This document shows positions 49,191 through 58,183 of a stretch of 64,000 nucleotides of DNA, in pieces (the stretch's first letter is position 1; every line of letters starts with the position of its first letter). Location: assembly GCA_963770275.1 (NCBI GenBank), contig CAVYPD010000035.1:248001-312000 (forward strand), read 5' to 3'. The notes under the pieces were generated by a model. The model worked only from the letters and a program-made list of their open reading frames with translations, was not told the DNA's origin and did no database searches. The translations under genes and the position numbers were made by a program. This DNA comes from Roseiarcus sp963770275. GTDB taxonomy: Bacteria; Pseudomonadota; Alphaproteobacteria; Rhizobiales; Beijerinckiaceae.

Positions 49191-50143
49191 CAGCCTCTCC
49201 GCATCTTCGGATCGAGCGCGTCGCGCAGGCCGTCGCCGGTCAGATTGATGGCGATGACTGTGATGAGAATGGCCAGGCCTGGAAGGGTGACGATCCAGGG
49301 ATCCGAGCGGATGAATTCGCGTGAGTCGGCCAGCATCGAGCCCCATTCGGGCGTCGGCGGTTGGGCGCCAAGGCCAAGGAAGCCAAGCGCCGCCGCCTCG
49401 AGAATGGCGCTCGACACGCCAAGCGCCGCCTGCACGATGAGGGGAGCGAGGCAGTTGGGTAGCACGGTCGAAGCAGCGAGCCTGAGCGGTCCGACGCCGA
49501 CCACGCGCGCGGCGGTCACATAGTCCTTGTTCAGTTCACCAAGCGCTGACGCGCGCGCCAAGCGCACAAAGTTGGGAAGATAGACGATCGTCACGGCGAT
49601 GATGGTGTTGGCGAGGCTCGGCCCCAGCACCGCAACGACAAGCACGGCGAGCACCAGGCTTGGCACCGCCATGATCAGATCCATCAGCCGCGTGATCGCG
49701 ACATCGAAGACGGGACCAGCCATCGCCGCAACGAGCCCGAGCGCCACGCCGATAATGAAGGACACGCACATCACCGAAAGACCGATGAACAGCGACACCC
49801 GGGCCCCGAAGATGAGGCGCGACAGCATATCGTGGCCGTCGCCGTCCGTTCCGAGCACGAAGCGCCAGGAGCCGCCTTTCTCCCATACGGGCGGCGCCCG
49901 CACCGCATCGCGAAACTGCTCGATCGGGGAATGGGGCGCAACGACATTCGCCGTCAGCGCCAGGAGAACGATGATCGCGAAGACGGCGAGGCCGATCACC
50001 GCGCCGCGATTTTCGCGGAACGCGGCCCAGAACGACGCGAGCGGCGAAGGCTGCGCAAGGACGGTCGCCGCCTCGTCGCCAATCGGTCTTGCCAGCGCGG
50101 CGACATCAGCGGCCATGGCTAATCCTGGGATCGATGACTCCAT
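49190..50143 (-). CDS. dppC: Dipeptide/oligopeptide ABC transporter permease DppC
   Basis: Inner-membrane permease with about six membrane segments. Blocks: N-terminal GAVIGLAVFAIIVLLALTA, FVLGTDGDGHDMLSRLIFGARVS-type segment (here split: LGTDGDGHDMLSRLIFG, ARVSLFIG) and the cytoplasmic EAA loop that contacts the ATPases (DYVTAARVVGVGPLRLAAS, near residue 215). C-terminal LGLGAQPPTPEWGSMLAD. Start may be ATG 50116 (MAADVAALARP) instead of 50143, which overlaps dppB by 38 bases. Intact. Confidence 0.9.
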   Translation of the reverse strand: MESSIPGLAMAADVAALARPIGDEAATVLAQPSPLASFWAAFRENRGAVIGLAVFAIIVLLALTANVVAPHSPIEQFRDAVRAPPVWEKGGSWRFVLGTDGDGHDMLSRLIFGARVSLFIGLSVMCVSFIIGVALGLVAAMAGPVFDVAITRLMDLIMAVPSLVLAVLVVAVLGPSLANTIIAVTIVYLPNFVRLARASALGELNKDYVTAARVVGVGPLRLAASTVLPNCLAPLIVQAALGVSSAILEAAALGFLGLGAQPPTPEWGSMLADSREFIRSDPWIVTLPGLAILITVIAINLTGDGLRDALDPKMRRG

Positions 50144-51119
50144 AGACGAGATCGACGATCAGATTGACCAGGACGACGACGGCGGAGATGAGCAGAACGC
50201 CGCCCTGGAGCGCTGGATAATCGCGCCGGCCAATCGAATCGATGAGCCAATGGCCGACCCCCGGCCAGGAGAAGATCGTTTCCGTCAGCACCGCGCCGGC
50301 CATCAGGCTCGAAATCGAGAGGCCGATCACGGTCACCACCGGCAGGAGCGCATTGCGCAGAGCGTGAACGCCGATGACCCGGGTCGGCGACAGCCCCTTG
50401 GCGCGCGCCGTGCGCACGTAATCTTCGCTTAAAACTTCGAGCATCGAGGAGCGGGTCATGCGGGCGATGACGGCGAGCGGCACGGTGCCGAGCACGATCG
50501 CCGGCAGGATGAGGTGCCGCAAGGCGTCTAGAAAAGCGCCCGGCTGATCAGACAATAGCGCGTCAACGGTCATGAATCCGGTCGGCTGATCGAACGAATA
50601 GTTGATGAGATCGATCCGTCCCGAGACGGGGAGGAGTCCGAGCCGCACGGACACGAACATGATGAGCAGCAGTCCCCACCAGAAGATGGGCATCGAATAA
50701 CCGAACAGCGACACCGTCATCAGCGCCTGATCATAGAAGCCGCCACGCTTGACCGCCGCCAGCGCGCCGGCCGGGACTCCGATCGCAATCGCAAACAGCA
50801 TGGCGAAGAACGAGAGTTCGAGCGTCGCCGGAAACAGGGTCAGAAACTCGGTCACCACCTTCTGCTGCGATGACAGCGACACGCCGAAGTCGCCATGCGC
50901 GAGGCGCCAGACATAATCGAGAAACTGCTTCCACACCGGCTGGTCGAGGCCGAGCTCGTGGCGAAAATACGCCAGCCGTTCCGGCGACATGCCGTGCTCG
51001 CCAGTCCTGACCTCGACTGGATCTCCCGGCACGAGACGGATCGCCGCGAAGGTCAGGAACATCAGCGCGAGGAAAGTCGGGACAGTGAGCGCGATGCGTC
51101 GAAGGAAGTAGGCGACCAT
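50106..51119 (-). CDS. dppB: Dipeptide/oligopeptide ABC transporter permease DppB
   Basis: 337-residue inner-membrane permease that pairs with DppC. Blocks: N-terminal RRIALTVPTFLALMFLTFAAIRLVPGD-like segment (here split: RRIALTVPTFLALMF and IRLVPGDPVEVR), the LGLDQPVWKQFLDYVWRL periplasmic part, FGYSMPIFWWGLLLIMFVSV, the EAA loop EDYVRTARAKGLSPTRVIG near residue 235, and C-terminal DLVYGVIDPRISHGR. Intact. It is preceded by 60 bases and the dppA gene. Confidence 0.92.
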   Translation of the reverse strand: MVAYFLRRIALTVPTFLALMFLTFAAIRLVPGDPVEVRTGEHGMSPERLAYFRHELGLDQPVWKQFLDYVWRLAHGDFGVSLSSQQKVVTEFLTLFPATLELSFFAMLFAIAIGVPAGALAAVKRGGFYDQALMTVSLFGYSMPIFWWGLLLIMFVSVRLGLLPVSGRIDLINYSFDQPTGFMTVDALLSDQPGAFLDALRHLILPAIVLGTVPLAVIARMTRSSMLEVLSEDYVRTARAKGLSPTRVIGVHALRNALLPVVTVIGLSISSLMAGAVLTETIFSWPGVGHWLIDSIGRRDYPALQGGVLLISAVVVLVNLIVDLVYGVIDPRISHGR

Positions 51120-51179
51120 GGCCTATCCAAAACAACGGGCCCCGCCCTGCATCGTGGCTGGCGAGGCCCGTAAAGGCCT

Positions 51180-52769
51180 TTACTTTATGTCCACACCTTC
51201 GAACGCGTGCGTTCCGAGCGGGCTCTGCTTATAGCCGGTCACATTCGAGCGCATCGATTCGAACACGATGGAATGCGCGAGGAGAAGCTCGGGCGCTTCG
51301 TCGTGCTCGATCTCCTGCATGCGCGAATAGACTTTCGCCCGATCGGCCTGGCTTGTCAGGGTGCGCGCTTTCACGAGGAGGTCATCGAACTCGGCGTTGC
51401 ACCATTTGGTAGGATTGCTGTCGCCAGGTTTGCCTCCGGGGCAACCTCTCAAGAAAAAGAAATTGTCCGGGTCGCCGTTGTCCCCGGTCCAGCCGTACTG
51501 ACCCGTGGTCTCCTCGCCGGCGGCGAGGCGCTTGCGATACTCGCCCCACTCATAGGTGACGAGCTTGGCGTTGACGCCGACCTTGGCGAGGTCGGCCTGC
51601 ATCATTTCGCCAATGCGCTTGCCGTTGGGATTGTATGGTCGCGACACCGGCATGTACCAGAGATCGATGTCGAGCGGCGTCTTGACGCCGGCGGCAGCCA
51701 GCATCGCCTTGGCTTTCTCCTGATCGAAGGGCACGTCCGGAATCTTGTCGTTGAAGGACCACAGGGTGGGAGGGATGAGCGTCGTCGCCTTCGAGCCTGC
51801 GCCGAGATAGACATCCTTGATGATCGCGTCGCGATCGATTGCCATCGACAAAGCCTGACGAACCTCTTTCTTGTCGAACGGCGGCTTGGTCGCGTTGAAG
51901 GCCCAATAGGCGACGTTGAGACCCGGCATGTTGATCACTTTGAGAGTGGGATCCTTCTCCATCTCCTCGAGGTCGGCAGGCCTTGGATAAGCGTTGACGT
52001 GGCACTCGCCCGCTTTGAGCTTGGCGTAGCGCGCCGTGGCGTCGGGGGTGATGGCGAACACGAGGTCGTCGACCAGCGGCTTCTCGCCGTAAAAGTCCTT
52101 GTTCGCCTTGTAGCGGATGACGGAATCCTTCTGATAAGAGACGAACGAGAACGGGCCGGTGCCGACCGGCGCCTGGTCGAATTGCTCGGGCGTTCCCTTC
52201 TTGAGCAGGAAGTCGGCATATTCCTTCGACCCGATCGCCATGAAGTCCATCGCCAGATTGGCGAGGATGGCGACGTTCGGCGTCTTGAGCTTCATGACGA
52301 CGGTGCTGTCGTCCGTCTTCTCCAGGGAATCGAGCAGCTTCGGCATATCCATGTCGTTGAAATAGTCATACTTGCCGCCCGACACCTTGTAATACGGATT
52401 GTCGGGCTTCCACTGCCGGTCGAACGAAAACAGGACGTCATCGGCGTTGAAGTCGCGCGTCGGCTTGAAGTCCTTCAACGAATGGAACTTGACGCCCTTG
52501 CGCAGATGAAAGGTGATCGTCTTGCCGCCGTCGGTGACTTCCCAGCTTTCGGCGAGGCCGGGGACGATGTCGGTCGTGCCGCGCTTGAATTCGGTCAGGC
52601 GATTGTAGACCGGCCGCGCCGCGTCGAAGCTGGTGCCGGTGGTGTTGATCGCCGGCGTGAAATTCTCCGGACTGCCTTCCGAGCAATAGACCAGGGTCTT
52701 CGCCGAAGAGACGCCCGCGCCTGCTAACAACGCGGCCAGCGCGACGCCGGCAAAGGTGAGCGCTTTCAT
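51180..52769 (-). CDS. dppA: Periplasmic substrate-binding protein of the Dpp-type transporter
   Basis: SBP family 5, 529 residues from ATG 52769, which follows GGAGAAAG. Signal peptide MKALTFAGVALAALLAGAG cut near SSA|KTLVYC. The mature protein has the family blocks ITFHLRKGVKFHS near 90, PVGTGPFSFVSYQK near 200, INMPGLNVAYWAFNATKPP near 275, VRQALSMAIDRDAIIKDVYLG near 300, and PDNFFFLRGCPGG near 430. Dipeptide, oligopeptide or opine-like ligands are all possible. It is the first gene of the run dppA-B-C-D-F-GMC-mmcB. Confidence 0.9.
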   Translation of the reverse strand: MKALTFAGVALAALLAGAGVSSAKTLVYCSEGSPENFTPAINTTGTSFDAARPVYNRLTEFKRGTTDIVPGLAESWEVTDGGKTITFHLRKGVKFHSLKDFKPTRDFNADDVLFSFDRQWKPDNPYYKVSGGKYDYFNDMDMPKLLDSLEKTDDSTVVMKLKTPNVAILANLAMDFMAIGSKEYADFLLKKGTPEQFDQAPVGTGPFSFVSYQKDSVIRYKANKDFYGEKPLVDDLVFAITPDATARYAKLKAGECHVNAYPRPADLEEMEKDPTLKVINMPGLNVAYWAFNATKPPFDKKEVRQALSMAIDRDAIIKDVYLGAGSKATTLIPPTLWSFNDKIPDVPFDQEKAKAMLAAAGVKTPLDIDLWYMPVSRPYNPNGKRIGEMMQADLAKVGVNAKLVTYEWGEYRKRLAAGEETTGQYGWTGDNGDPDNFFFLRGCPGGKPGDSNPTKWCNAEFDDLLVKARTLTSQADRAKVYSRMQEIEHDEAPELLLAHSIVFESMRSNVTGYKQSPLGTHAFEGVDIK

Positions 52770-52867
52770 GGGGCTTTCTCCTGAGCGACCGGCTCGCGAC
52801 CACGAGCTTTGCGCCATCGAAGCCCTTTTTCGCTTTCAGCGCAATGGTCGGGCGATGCGGGCCTCTG

Positions 52868-53197
52868 TCATTCACGGCTCGCCGACAGCGCCTCGAGTCT
52901 AGCGATGAGAGTCGCTGGATCGCCGGAAACCGCAACCTGCTTGAGCCGGCTCCTGGAGCCAGCGACGATCCTCGCGCCTGAGGCGGGGACGTCAAGCCGC
53001 TTCGCCAACAGGACACACAAAGCCTGATTGGCTTCGCCGCCCTGCGGGGCGCTGCGCACGCGCGCCGTCAGCACGGACGACCCGTCAGCAAGCTGAGCTA
53101 CGCCGTCAATTGCATTGCGCCCGCCCTTCGGCGTCAGACGGCAAGAGACGACGACGCCCTCCTTCGTTCCGCGCCAGGGCTCGCGCTCAGCGGTCAT
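52868..53197 (-). CDS. DUF167 (YggU-like) protein
   Basis: 109 residues. GVVVSCRLTPKGGRNAIDG, LTARVRSAPQGGEANQALCVLLAKRL and SGARIVAGSRSRLKQVAVSG are the DUF167 blocks. Function is unknown; relatives are linked by genomics with the YggT/ProC locus, which is absent here. ATG 53197 overlaps the xerD stop (ATGA), so it is translated with xerD. Confidence 0.88.
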   Translation of the reverse strand: MTAEREPWRGTKEGVVVSCRLTPKGGRNAIDGVAQLADGSSVLTARVRSAPQGGEANQALCVLLAKRLDVPASGARIVAGSRSRLKQVAVSGDPATLIARLEALSASRE

Positions 53198-54141
53198 CCG
53201 CTTTCCTCGTCATTCATGGGATGCAGATCGCGCACCATCGCCTTGGCGCGCTCGTCGAGCACATGGGTGTAGATCTGCGTCGTCGCGATGTCGGCGTGGC
53301 CGAGCAGATCCTGAACGACGCGCAGGTCCGCGCCATTCTGCAACAGATGACTGGCGAAGGCGTGGCGAAGCACGTGCGGGCTCACGCGCGCGGACGCAAT
53401 GCCCGCCGCTGCGGCGACGCGCTTGAGATCGCGCGCGAAGGCCTGACGCGTCATGTGGCCGCTCGCGCTCGCGGCGGGAAAGAGCCAGGGGCTCGTCGCC
53501 GCGCCCGGCGAAGCCAGATCGAGCAGGGCGCGAAACGCGCCGATCGCGGCGCGGGCGGGATTTGAGAGCGGCGCCAGGCGCTCCTTGTCGCCCTTGCCGC
53601 GCACGGGGATGAGCGGGGACTTGGCCATTACGATCGACTTCTTGAGGCTCAAGGCCTCCGACACGCGCAAGCCCGACCCGTAGATGAGTTCGATGAGACA
53701 AGCGATGCGCGCCGCGTCCAGCCGCTCGCGCAACGGGCGCTCCGCGAGGTCGAGCCCCTCGCGCGCGGTCGCGATCAGGCGCTCGACCTCGGCCAGGCTC
53801 AACAGCTTCGGCAGCGGTCGCGATCGGCGCGGGCCTTCGACCGCCAGCGTCGGGTTGTCGCGCCGCCAACCTTCGGCGTACAGGAATTTGTGAAACTGAC
53901 GGATCGCCGACAGACGGCGCGCCAGCGACGCCGCGCTCAGCTTCTGCGCGCCGCGCGCGGCAAGAAACCCGCGCACATGGTTCGTGTCCGCCTTCAGCGC
54001 GTCCATCCCCTTGGCCTTCAGATAGGCTTCGTAGTCGGCGAGATCGCGCCGATAGGCGTCGATCGTGTTCACGCTCGCGCCGCGCTCGGAGGCGAGCGCC
54101 TCGAGGAAGCTGACGATGTGAGAAACCGTCCGCGTCTTCAT
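53194..54141 (-). CDS. xerD: Tyrosine recombinase XerD
   Basis: Resolves chromosome dimers at dif with XerC. 315 residues: N-terminal core-binding domain (VNTIDAYRRDLADYEAYLK, SLARRLSAIRQFHKFLY) and the catalytic domain with arginine in IYGSGLRVSEALSL, lysine in PVRGKGDKER, HVLRHAFASHLL (H-x-x-R), LGHADIATTQIYTH with the histidine and the nucleophile tyrosine. Length and order are those of chromosomal XerD, and no att-like repeat or phage gene lies near. Confidence 0.9.
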   Translation of the reverse strand: MKTRTVSHIVSFLEALASERGASVNTIDAYRRDLADYEAYLKAKGMDALKADTNHVRGFLAARGAQKLSAASLARRLSAIRQFHKFLYAEGWRRDNPTLAVEGPRRSRPLPKLLSLAEVERLIATAREGLDLAERPLRERLDAARIACLIELIYGSGLRVSEALSLKKSIVMAKSPLIPVRGKGDKERLAPLSNPARAAIGAFRALLDLASPGAATSPWLFPAASASGHMTRQAFARDLKRVAAAAGIASARVSPHVLRHAFASHLLQNGADLRVVQDLLGHADIATTQIYTHVLDERAKAMVRDLHPMNDEESG

Positions 54142-54151
54142 ATTGGCCAGG

Positions 54152-55189
54152 CTATTCCTCCTCCTCGAACAGAGTGGGCTGTGATCCCTCGCGCCGCGGC
54201 TCGGCGAGGCCGAGATGGCGGAAGGCGTGCGAGGTCAAAAGGCGCCCGCGCGGCGTGCGCTGCACGAAGCCAAGCTGGATGAGATAGGGCTCGATGATGT
54301 CCTCGATCGCGTCGCGCGGCTCGGAGAGCGCGGCGGCGATGGTCTCGACCCCGACCGGACCGCCGCCGAACTTGAGGGCGATGGTGTCGAGATAACGCCG
54401 ATCCATCTCGTCGAGCCCAATGACGTCCACGTCGAGGAGCTTGAGCGCGCTGTCGGCGAGCGTGCGCGTCACCTTCTTTGCGCCTTCGACCACGGCGAAG
54501 TCGCGCACGCGCCTGAGCAGGCGCCCGGCGATGCGTGGCGTGCCGCGCGAGCGCTTGGCGATCTCGTTCGCGCCGTCATCGGCGAGCGCGAGGCCGATCA
54601 CTCGGGCGCCGCGCGCGACAATGCCCTGCAGCTCTTCGGTCGTGTAAAAATTGAGCCGGATCGGAATGCCGAAACGATCGCGCAACGGGGTGGTGAGAAG
54701 CCCGGCGCGGGTCGTCGCGCCGATCAGGGTGAACCGGGCGAGGTCGATCTTCACCGAGCGCGCCGCAGGCCCGGCGCCGATGATGAGGTCGAGCTGGAAA
54801 TCCTCCATCGCCGGATAGAGAATCTCTTCGATCGCAGGATTGAGACGGTGAATCTCGTCGATGAACAGCACATCCCGCGGCTCGAGATTGGTGAGCTGTC
54901 CCGCGAGATCGCCCGCCTTGCCGATGACCGGACCCGAGGTCGAATGAAAATTGACGCCGAGCTCGCGCGCGACGATCTGCGCCAGCGTCGTCTTGCCGAG
55001 GCCAGGCGGACCGACGAACAGCACGTGATCGAGCGCCTCGCCGCGCGATTTGGCGGATTGGATGAAGACGCCGAGATTCTTGCGCGCCGCTTCCTGGCCG
55101 GCGAAATCGGCGAGGAGCTGCGGGCGGACCGCCGTCTCGTCCTCGGGACGCTTTTCGGCCGAGATGAGCCGGCGAGGCGCCTCGGCCAC
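54152..55189 (-). CDS. ruvB: Holliday junction branch-migration helicase RuvB
   Basis: AAA+ motor of the RuvABC resolvasome. Start chosen at GTG 55189 (VAEAPRRLISAEKRPEDE): it gives 345 residues, the family norm, and follows the stop of the membrane-protein gene (55191) directly. Blocks: QLLADFAGQEAARKNL, Walker A FVGPPGLGKTTLAQIVA near residue 60, LFIDEIHRLNPAIEE (Walker B), TLIGATTRAGLLTTPLRDRFG (sensor 1 and arginine finger), and RTPRGRLLTSHAFRHLGL. The frame is open far upstream but reads out of phase there, see the neighbouring gene. Confidence 0.93.
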   Translation of the reverse strand: MAEAPRRLISAEKRPEDETAVRPQLLADFAGQEAARKNLGVFIQSAKSRGEALDHVLFVGPPGLGKTTLAQIVARELGVNFHSTSGPVIGKAGDLAGQLTNLEPRDVLFIDEIHRLNPAIEEILYPAMEDFQLDLIIGAGPAARSVKIDLARFTLIGATTRAGLLTTPLRDRFGIPIRLNFYTTEELQGIVARGARVIGLALADDGANEIAKRSRGTPRIAGRLLRRVRDFAVVEGAKKVTRTLADSALKLLDVDVIGLDEMDRRYLDTIALKFGGGPVGVETIAAALSEPRDAIEDIIEPYLIQLGFVQRTPRGRLLTSHAFRHLGLAEPRREGSQPTLFEEEE

Positions 55190-55190
55190 C

Positions 55191-55752
55191 TCAGCCGCCT
55201 TCGCCCGGGGGATGAAGGCGTTCCGCCAAGGTCGGTTCCGGTCGCATGGTGAGGCCGATGAGGTTTGCAGCGAAGGCGCAGACAAGACCCGCGATCGCGG
55301 CGCAAGCGACAAAAGCATGGCCAAGCGTGACGCCGAACCGGCCTGGAAACGCCCAGTCGCCGGCCTCAGGGCTCGACGTTGGTCTTGATCGTCATCTCGA
55401 ACGACGCCCAGACCGGGTTGAGGCGCAAGAGGAGGCCATAGACGAGCAGGCCGCCAATGAGAGCGGCGACGAGCGCGCGCGGCGCGCGCCCCGGCGCGAC
55501 AGCGTCCCACAGCGCATAAAGAAACCCGGTCGCCGCGGCCGGCCCAACGCCGACAATATAGGCCGCGATCAGCCCGATGGCGTGGCCAAAAAACGTGCTG
55601 ATCAAAACCATAAGCCCGATCGCCTCGAGATCGGTCGGCGTTTTGAAAACGATGGAAAGGGGAATGAACAGCGCGCCGCCGATGGCCGGACCCAACGCTG
55701 CGAACAAGAGCACGATGCCGATCATGGGGACAAAGAAGGGCCGCCCGCTCAT
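55191..55752 (-). CDS. Four-to-five-helix membrane protein, frameshifted
   Basis: I recognise no family. Frame one gives MSGRPFFVPMIGIVLLFAAL, then IGGALFIPLSIVF, IGLMVLISTFFGHAIGLIAA, TGFLYALWDAVAPG and LVAALIGGLLVYGLLL: four hydrophobic segments. A +1 break near 55364 opens a second frame, GDWAFPGRFGVTLGHAF then VACAAIAGLVCAFAANLIGL, a fifth helix, ending LAERLHPPGEGG at 55191-55193. Repaired length is about 186 residues. The stop abuts the ruvB GTG. A link with ruv genes is positional only. Confidence 0.6.
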
Positions 55753-55782
55753 GGCGTCCCTTGGCGATATAGACGAGGCGCA

Positions 55783-56010
55783 TCAATATCGATCGTTGCG
55801 GTCGCGATAACCATCGGTATTGGCTCCGCGCGCAATGCCTGGGAGCGCCTCGCGATCCGGTACTGGGACCATCACCACGCTGTCACCGTGGTCGATGAAC
55901 GCGATCTTCTGGCCGGGCCGCCAAGCCAAGCGTTCGCGAACCGTCTTCGGAATTGAGACCTGGTACCTCGAGGAGAGCTTCGATGTGGCGCTCATTTCTT
56001 TACCCATCAC
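55783..56010 (-). CDS. AbrB/SpoVT-family DNA-binding protein
   Basis: 75 residues; the swapped-hairpin fold block SKLSSRYQVSIPKTVRERLAW is followed by PGQKIAFIDHGDSVVMVPV and a tail ending GYRDRNDRY. This is the antitoxin/regulator fold of MazE and VapB types. The ATG at 55995 (MSATSKL) is an equally good start. No PIN-domain or MazF-like toxin frame follows or precedes; the next gene is a membrane protein. So it is an orphan, possibly a stand-alone regulator. Confidence 0.8.
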   Translation of the reverse strand: MMGKEMSATSKLSSRYQVSIPKTVRERLAWRPGQKIAFIDHGDSVVMVPVPDREALPGIARGANTDGYRDRNDRY

Positions 56011-56038
56011 TTATCGCTCATGATACGGGAAAAACAGC

Positions 56039-56654
56039 TCACTGCGCCAGTTCCTTCAGGCCCGCGCGGATGAGCGCGGCGGTCTCGGCCGCCGGTCCGA
56101 GCTGAGCGGAAATCCTGGCCACGGCGGCGGCGGCCTGGGCCTGGGCGTAGCCGAGGCCAACGAGGGCGAGGACCGCGTCCTCGGCGGCCTTGGCGAGCTT
56201 GGGCGCGCGCTCGAGACCCGCTTCCGCATGGACGAAATCGGCGACGGACATCGCCGGCGCCTTGTCCTTGAGCTCGAGCACGAGGCGCGCGGCGAGCTTC
56301 GGGCCAACGCCCGGCGCACGCGCCATCATCGCCTTGTCCTGCCTTGCGACCGCCGTGCTCAACGCTTCCGCCGAGAGCGCGCCGAGAATCCCGAGCGCGA
56401 CCTTGGCGCCAACGCCCTGCACGCTCTGCAGCAGGCGAAACCAATCGCGCTCGCCCGCCGTGAGGAAGCCGAAAAGTCTGATCGCGTCTTCGCGCACATG
56501 GGTCTCGATGAGCAGCTCCGTCGGCTGCGCCGACGGCGGGAATTGCGCGCAGGGTGCGAGCCGAGGCGGAGACGAGATAGCCGACGCCGTTGACGTCGAG
56601 GATCAAGGCCTCTTCCTCGACGCTGTCGACGACGCCCTTGAGTTTGCCGATCAT
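56039..56654 (-). CDS. ruvA: Holliday junction DNA-binding protein RuvA, frameshifted
   Basis: Binds four-way junctions and loads RuvB. ATG 56654 overlaps the ruvC stop (ATGA). Frame one: MIGKLKGVVDSVEEEALILD and GVGYLVSASARTL (OB fold); a +1 break near 56535 leads to REDAIRLFGFLTAGERDWF, LLQSVQGVGAKVALGILG (helix-hairpin-helix 1), APGVGPKLAARLVLELKDK (hairpin 2), and the RuvB-binding C-terminal VLALVGLGYAQAQAAAAV. Repaired length of 204 residues is typical. Confidence 0.92.
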
Positions 56655-57154
56655 GCCGCGCCTCGCGCGCGCGCCGCGCGATGCTGGGCGTGGCAAATGG
56701 CGACGGCGAGCGCGTCGGCCGCGTCCGAAGTCGAGGCGGTCGAGGCCGGCAGCAGCATCCTGACCATCATCGCCACCTGCCGCTTTTCCGCGTGCCCGAC
56801 GCCGACGACCGTCTTCTTGATGAGGTTCGCGGCATATTCCGCCACCGGCAGGCCGGTCAGAGCCAATGACGCAAGCGCGACGCCGCGCGCCTGGCCGAGT
56901 TTCAGCGCCGATTGCGGATCGCGGTTGATGAATGTCTCCTCGACCGCCGCCTCATGCGGCCCCTCGCGTTCGACGAGACCGGTCAGCAAGCGATGGATCG
57001 CCGCCAGGCGCTCGGCGAGCGAGGTTGCGGCGTCGGTCTCGATCGAGCCGCAAGCGATGAAAATGAGCCGCGAGCCGGCGGCCTCGATCACGCCCCAGCC
57101 TGTCGTGCGCAGGCCGGGATCGACGCCGAGAATGCGAATCGCGCCGATGGTCAT
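56651..57154 (-). CDS. ruvC: Holliday junction resolvase RuvC
   Basis: Endonuclease that cuts the junction. ATG 57154 gives MTIGAIRILGVDPGLRTTGW with the first catalytic aspartate (D12), then AAVEETFINRDPQSALKLGQ with the glutamate, KKTVVGVGHAEKRQVAMMV, and SDAADALAVAICHAQH with the final acidic pair. 167 residues from this start; the frame extends ten residues upstream. Order ruvC-ruvA on the minus strand; ruvB lies downstream of two other genes instead of next to ruvA. Confidence 0.93.
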   Translation of the reverse strand: MTIGAIRILGVDPGLRTTGWGVIEAAGSRLIFIACGSIETDAATSLAERLAAIHRLLTGLVEREGPHEAAVEETFINRDPQSALKLGQARGVALASLALTGLPVAEYAANLIKKTVVGVGHAEKRQVAMMVRMLLPASTASTSDAADALAVAICHAQHRAARARGAA

Positions 57155-57205
57155 GAAACGCTGATATACGAAATCGCGCGGCAACGCATTTTGCTGGTCG
57201 CGATT

Positions 57206-58048
57206 CTAGCGCGCGGCCTCGACCAAGCCCGCAAGCTCATGCTCGATCGACCCGAGTTCAGTGAGCGCGACATCGAATGCGCAAAGTCCGATCGCTTGCC
57301 AGACGCTCTTCACCCGCTCGGTCAGATTGGCGACGGTCAGCGGGAACCTCGCCGCGACGGCGAGCGCGCCCTTCTCATTGATGAGATAACGCCGGTTGAC
57401 GGCGAAGAGCACCTGCGCGGCGCAGGCGAGCGAGCGGAACGCGCATCCGGCGATATAGGTCGCATCACCCTTCGGGAGGCTGTCCGCGCGTTCTCGATGC
57501 TGAACAGGATCTCCCACTGGAAGCGGCGAATGAGCGCCTCGCGCAAGGCTTCCGGGTAGGGCGTCGTCATCGCCTTCAGTCGAGCGAGTGCGCCCTCAGG
57601 AGTCGCTGAGCGGCCGGCAAAGCGCGACTTCGCCCATCCAGATCGCCGAGCAGAAGCCATGCGGATGTCCCGGCTGATAATCCATGCTGACGCGGCCCTC
57701 GCGGCAGTCGCGAATCACCCTCTCGACCGACTCGATCGGCCGATAGAGCAGGTCCACCTTTCTGGCCGGCGATCGTGAGCCAGCCGCCGCCGACGATCCA
57801 CGGCCCCCAGCCGCCGACCTCGGTGACTTGCGCAGCGGCTGGCTCGTCCACGAGGCTCCTTACGACTTCAAGCAGGCGCTCAACGTCGAGCCCGGCGCGC
57901 TCGCTAAAGTAAAGGCCGATGTCATAGTCCGAGGACGCATGAGCAGCGCCGGTCGCCCTCGAGCCGCCAAGCACAACCGACAACCACTCCGGGAACCGCG
58001 GCGAGAGCGGTCAGAGACGCGTTCCAGCAGAGGATCGGGCGTTTCCAT
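57206..58048 (-). CDS. Nucleotidyltransferase-domain protein with several frameshifts
   Basis: METPDPLLERVS starts at ATG 58048. At least four breaks, at about 58005, 57760 (extra A in AAAGG), 57600 and 57490, scatter the parts: ALAAVPGVV, SVVLGGSRATGAAHASSDYDI (the GSRA-x-G-x(5)-SDxDI nucleotidyltransferase motif), GWGPWIVGGGWLTIAGQK with VDLLYRPI, PEGALARLKAMTTPYPEAL, and CAAQVLFAVNRRYLINEKG. This resembles DUF4037-type MNT-like proteins with a helical C-terminal domain, often stand-alone. About 280 residues after repair. With more breaks than any other gene here, true decay is possible. Confidence 0.65.
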
Positions 58049-58183
58049 TCGGCCAAGATAACCGATCCGCCTCTCACGGACGCGGCCCGCGAAGCGCGTC
58101 TCTTTCCACCGGCATTTCCATTTCCCGCCTTGGCGCGCCTGCCGCGGCTGCGATAGCTTGCGGCCCAACGAAAGGCGTGATTC

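Noticed and set aside
53194..54141. XerD as an element-encoded integrase
   Set aside because: Order, length and neighbours (DUF167, ruvB) are those of chromosomal XerD; no attachment repeats or phage genes nearby.
55190..55786. N-terminal extension of ruvB in its open frame
   Set aside because: The extension is arginine-rich, unlike RuvB, and the same DNA encodes a membrane protein in other frames; GTG 55189 gives the normal length.
55783..57154. Toxin-antitoxin module around the AbrB gene
   Set aside because: No PIN, MazF or similar toxin frame is present on either side.
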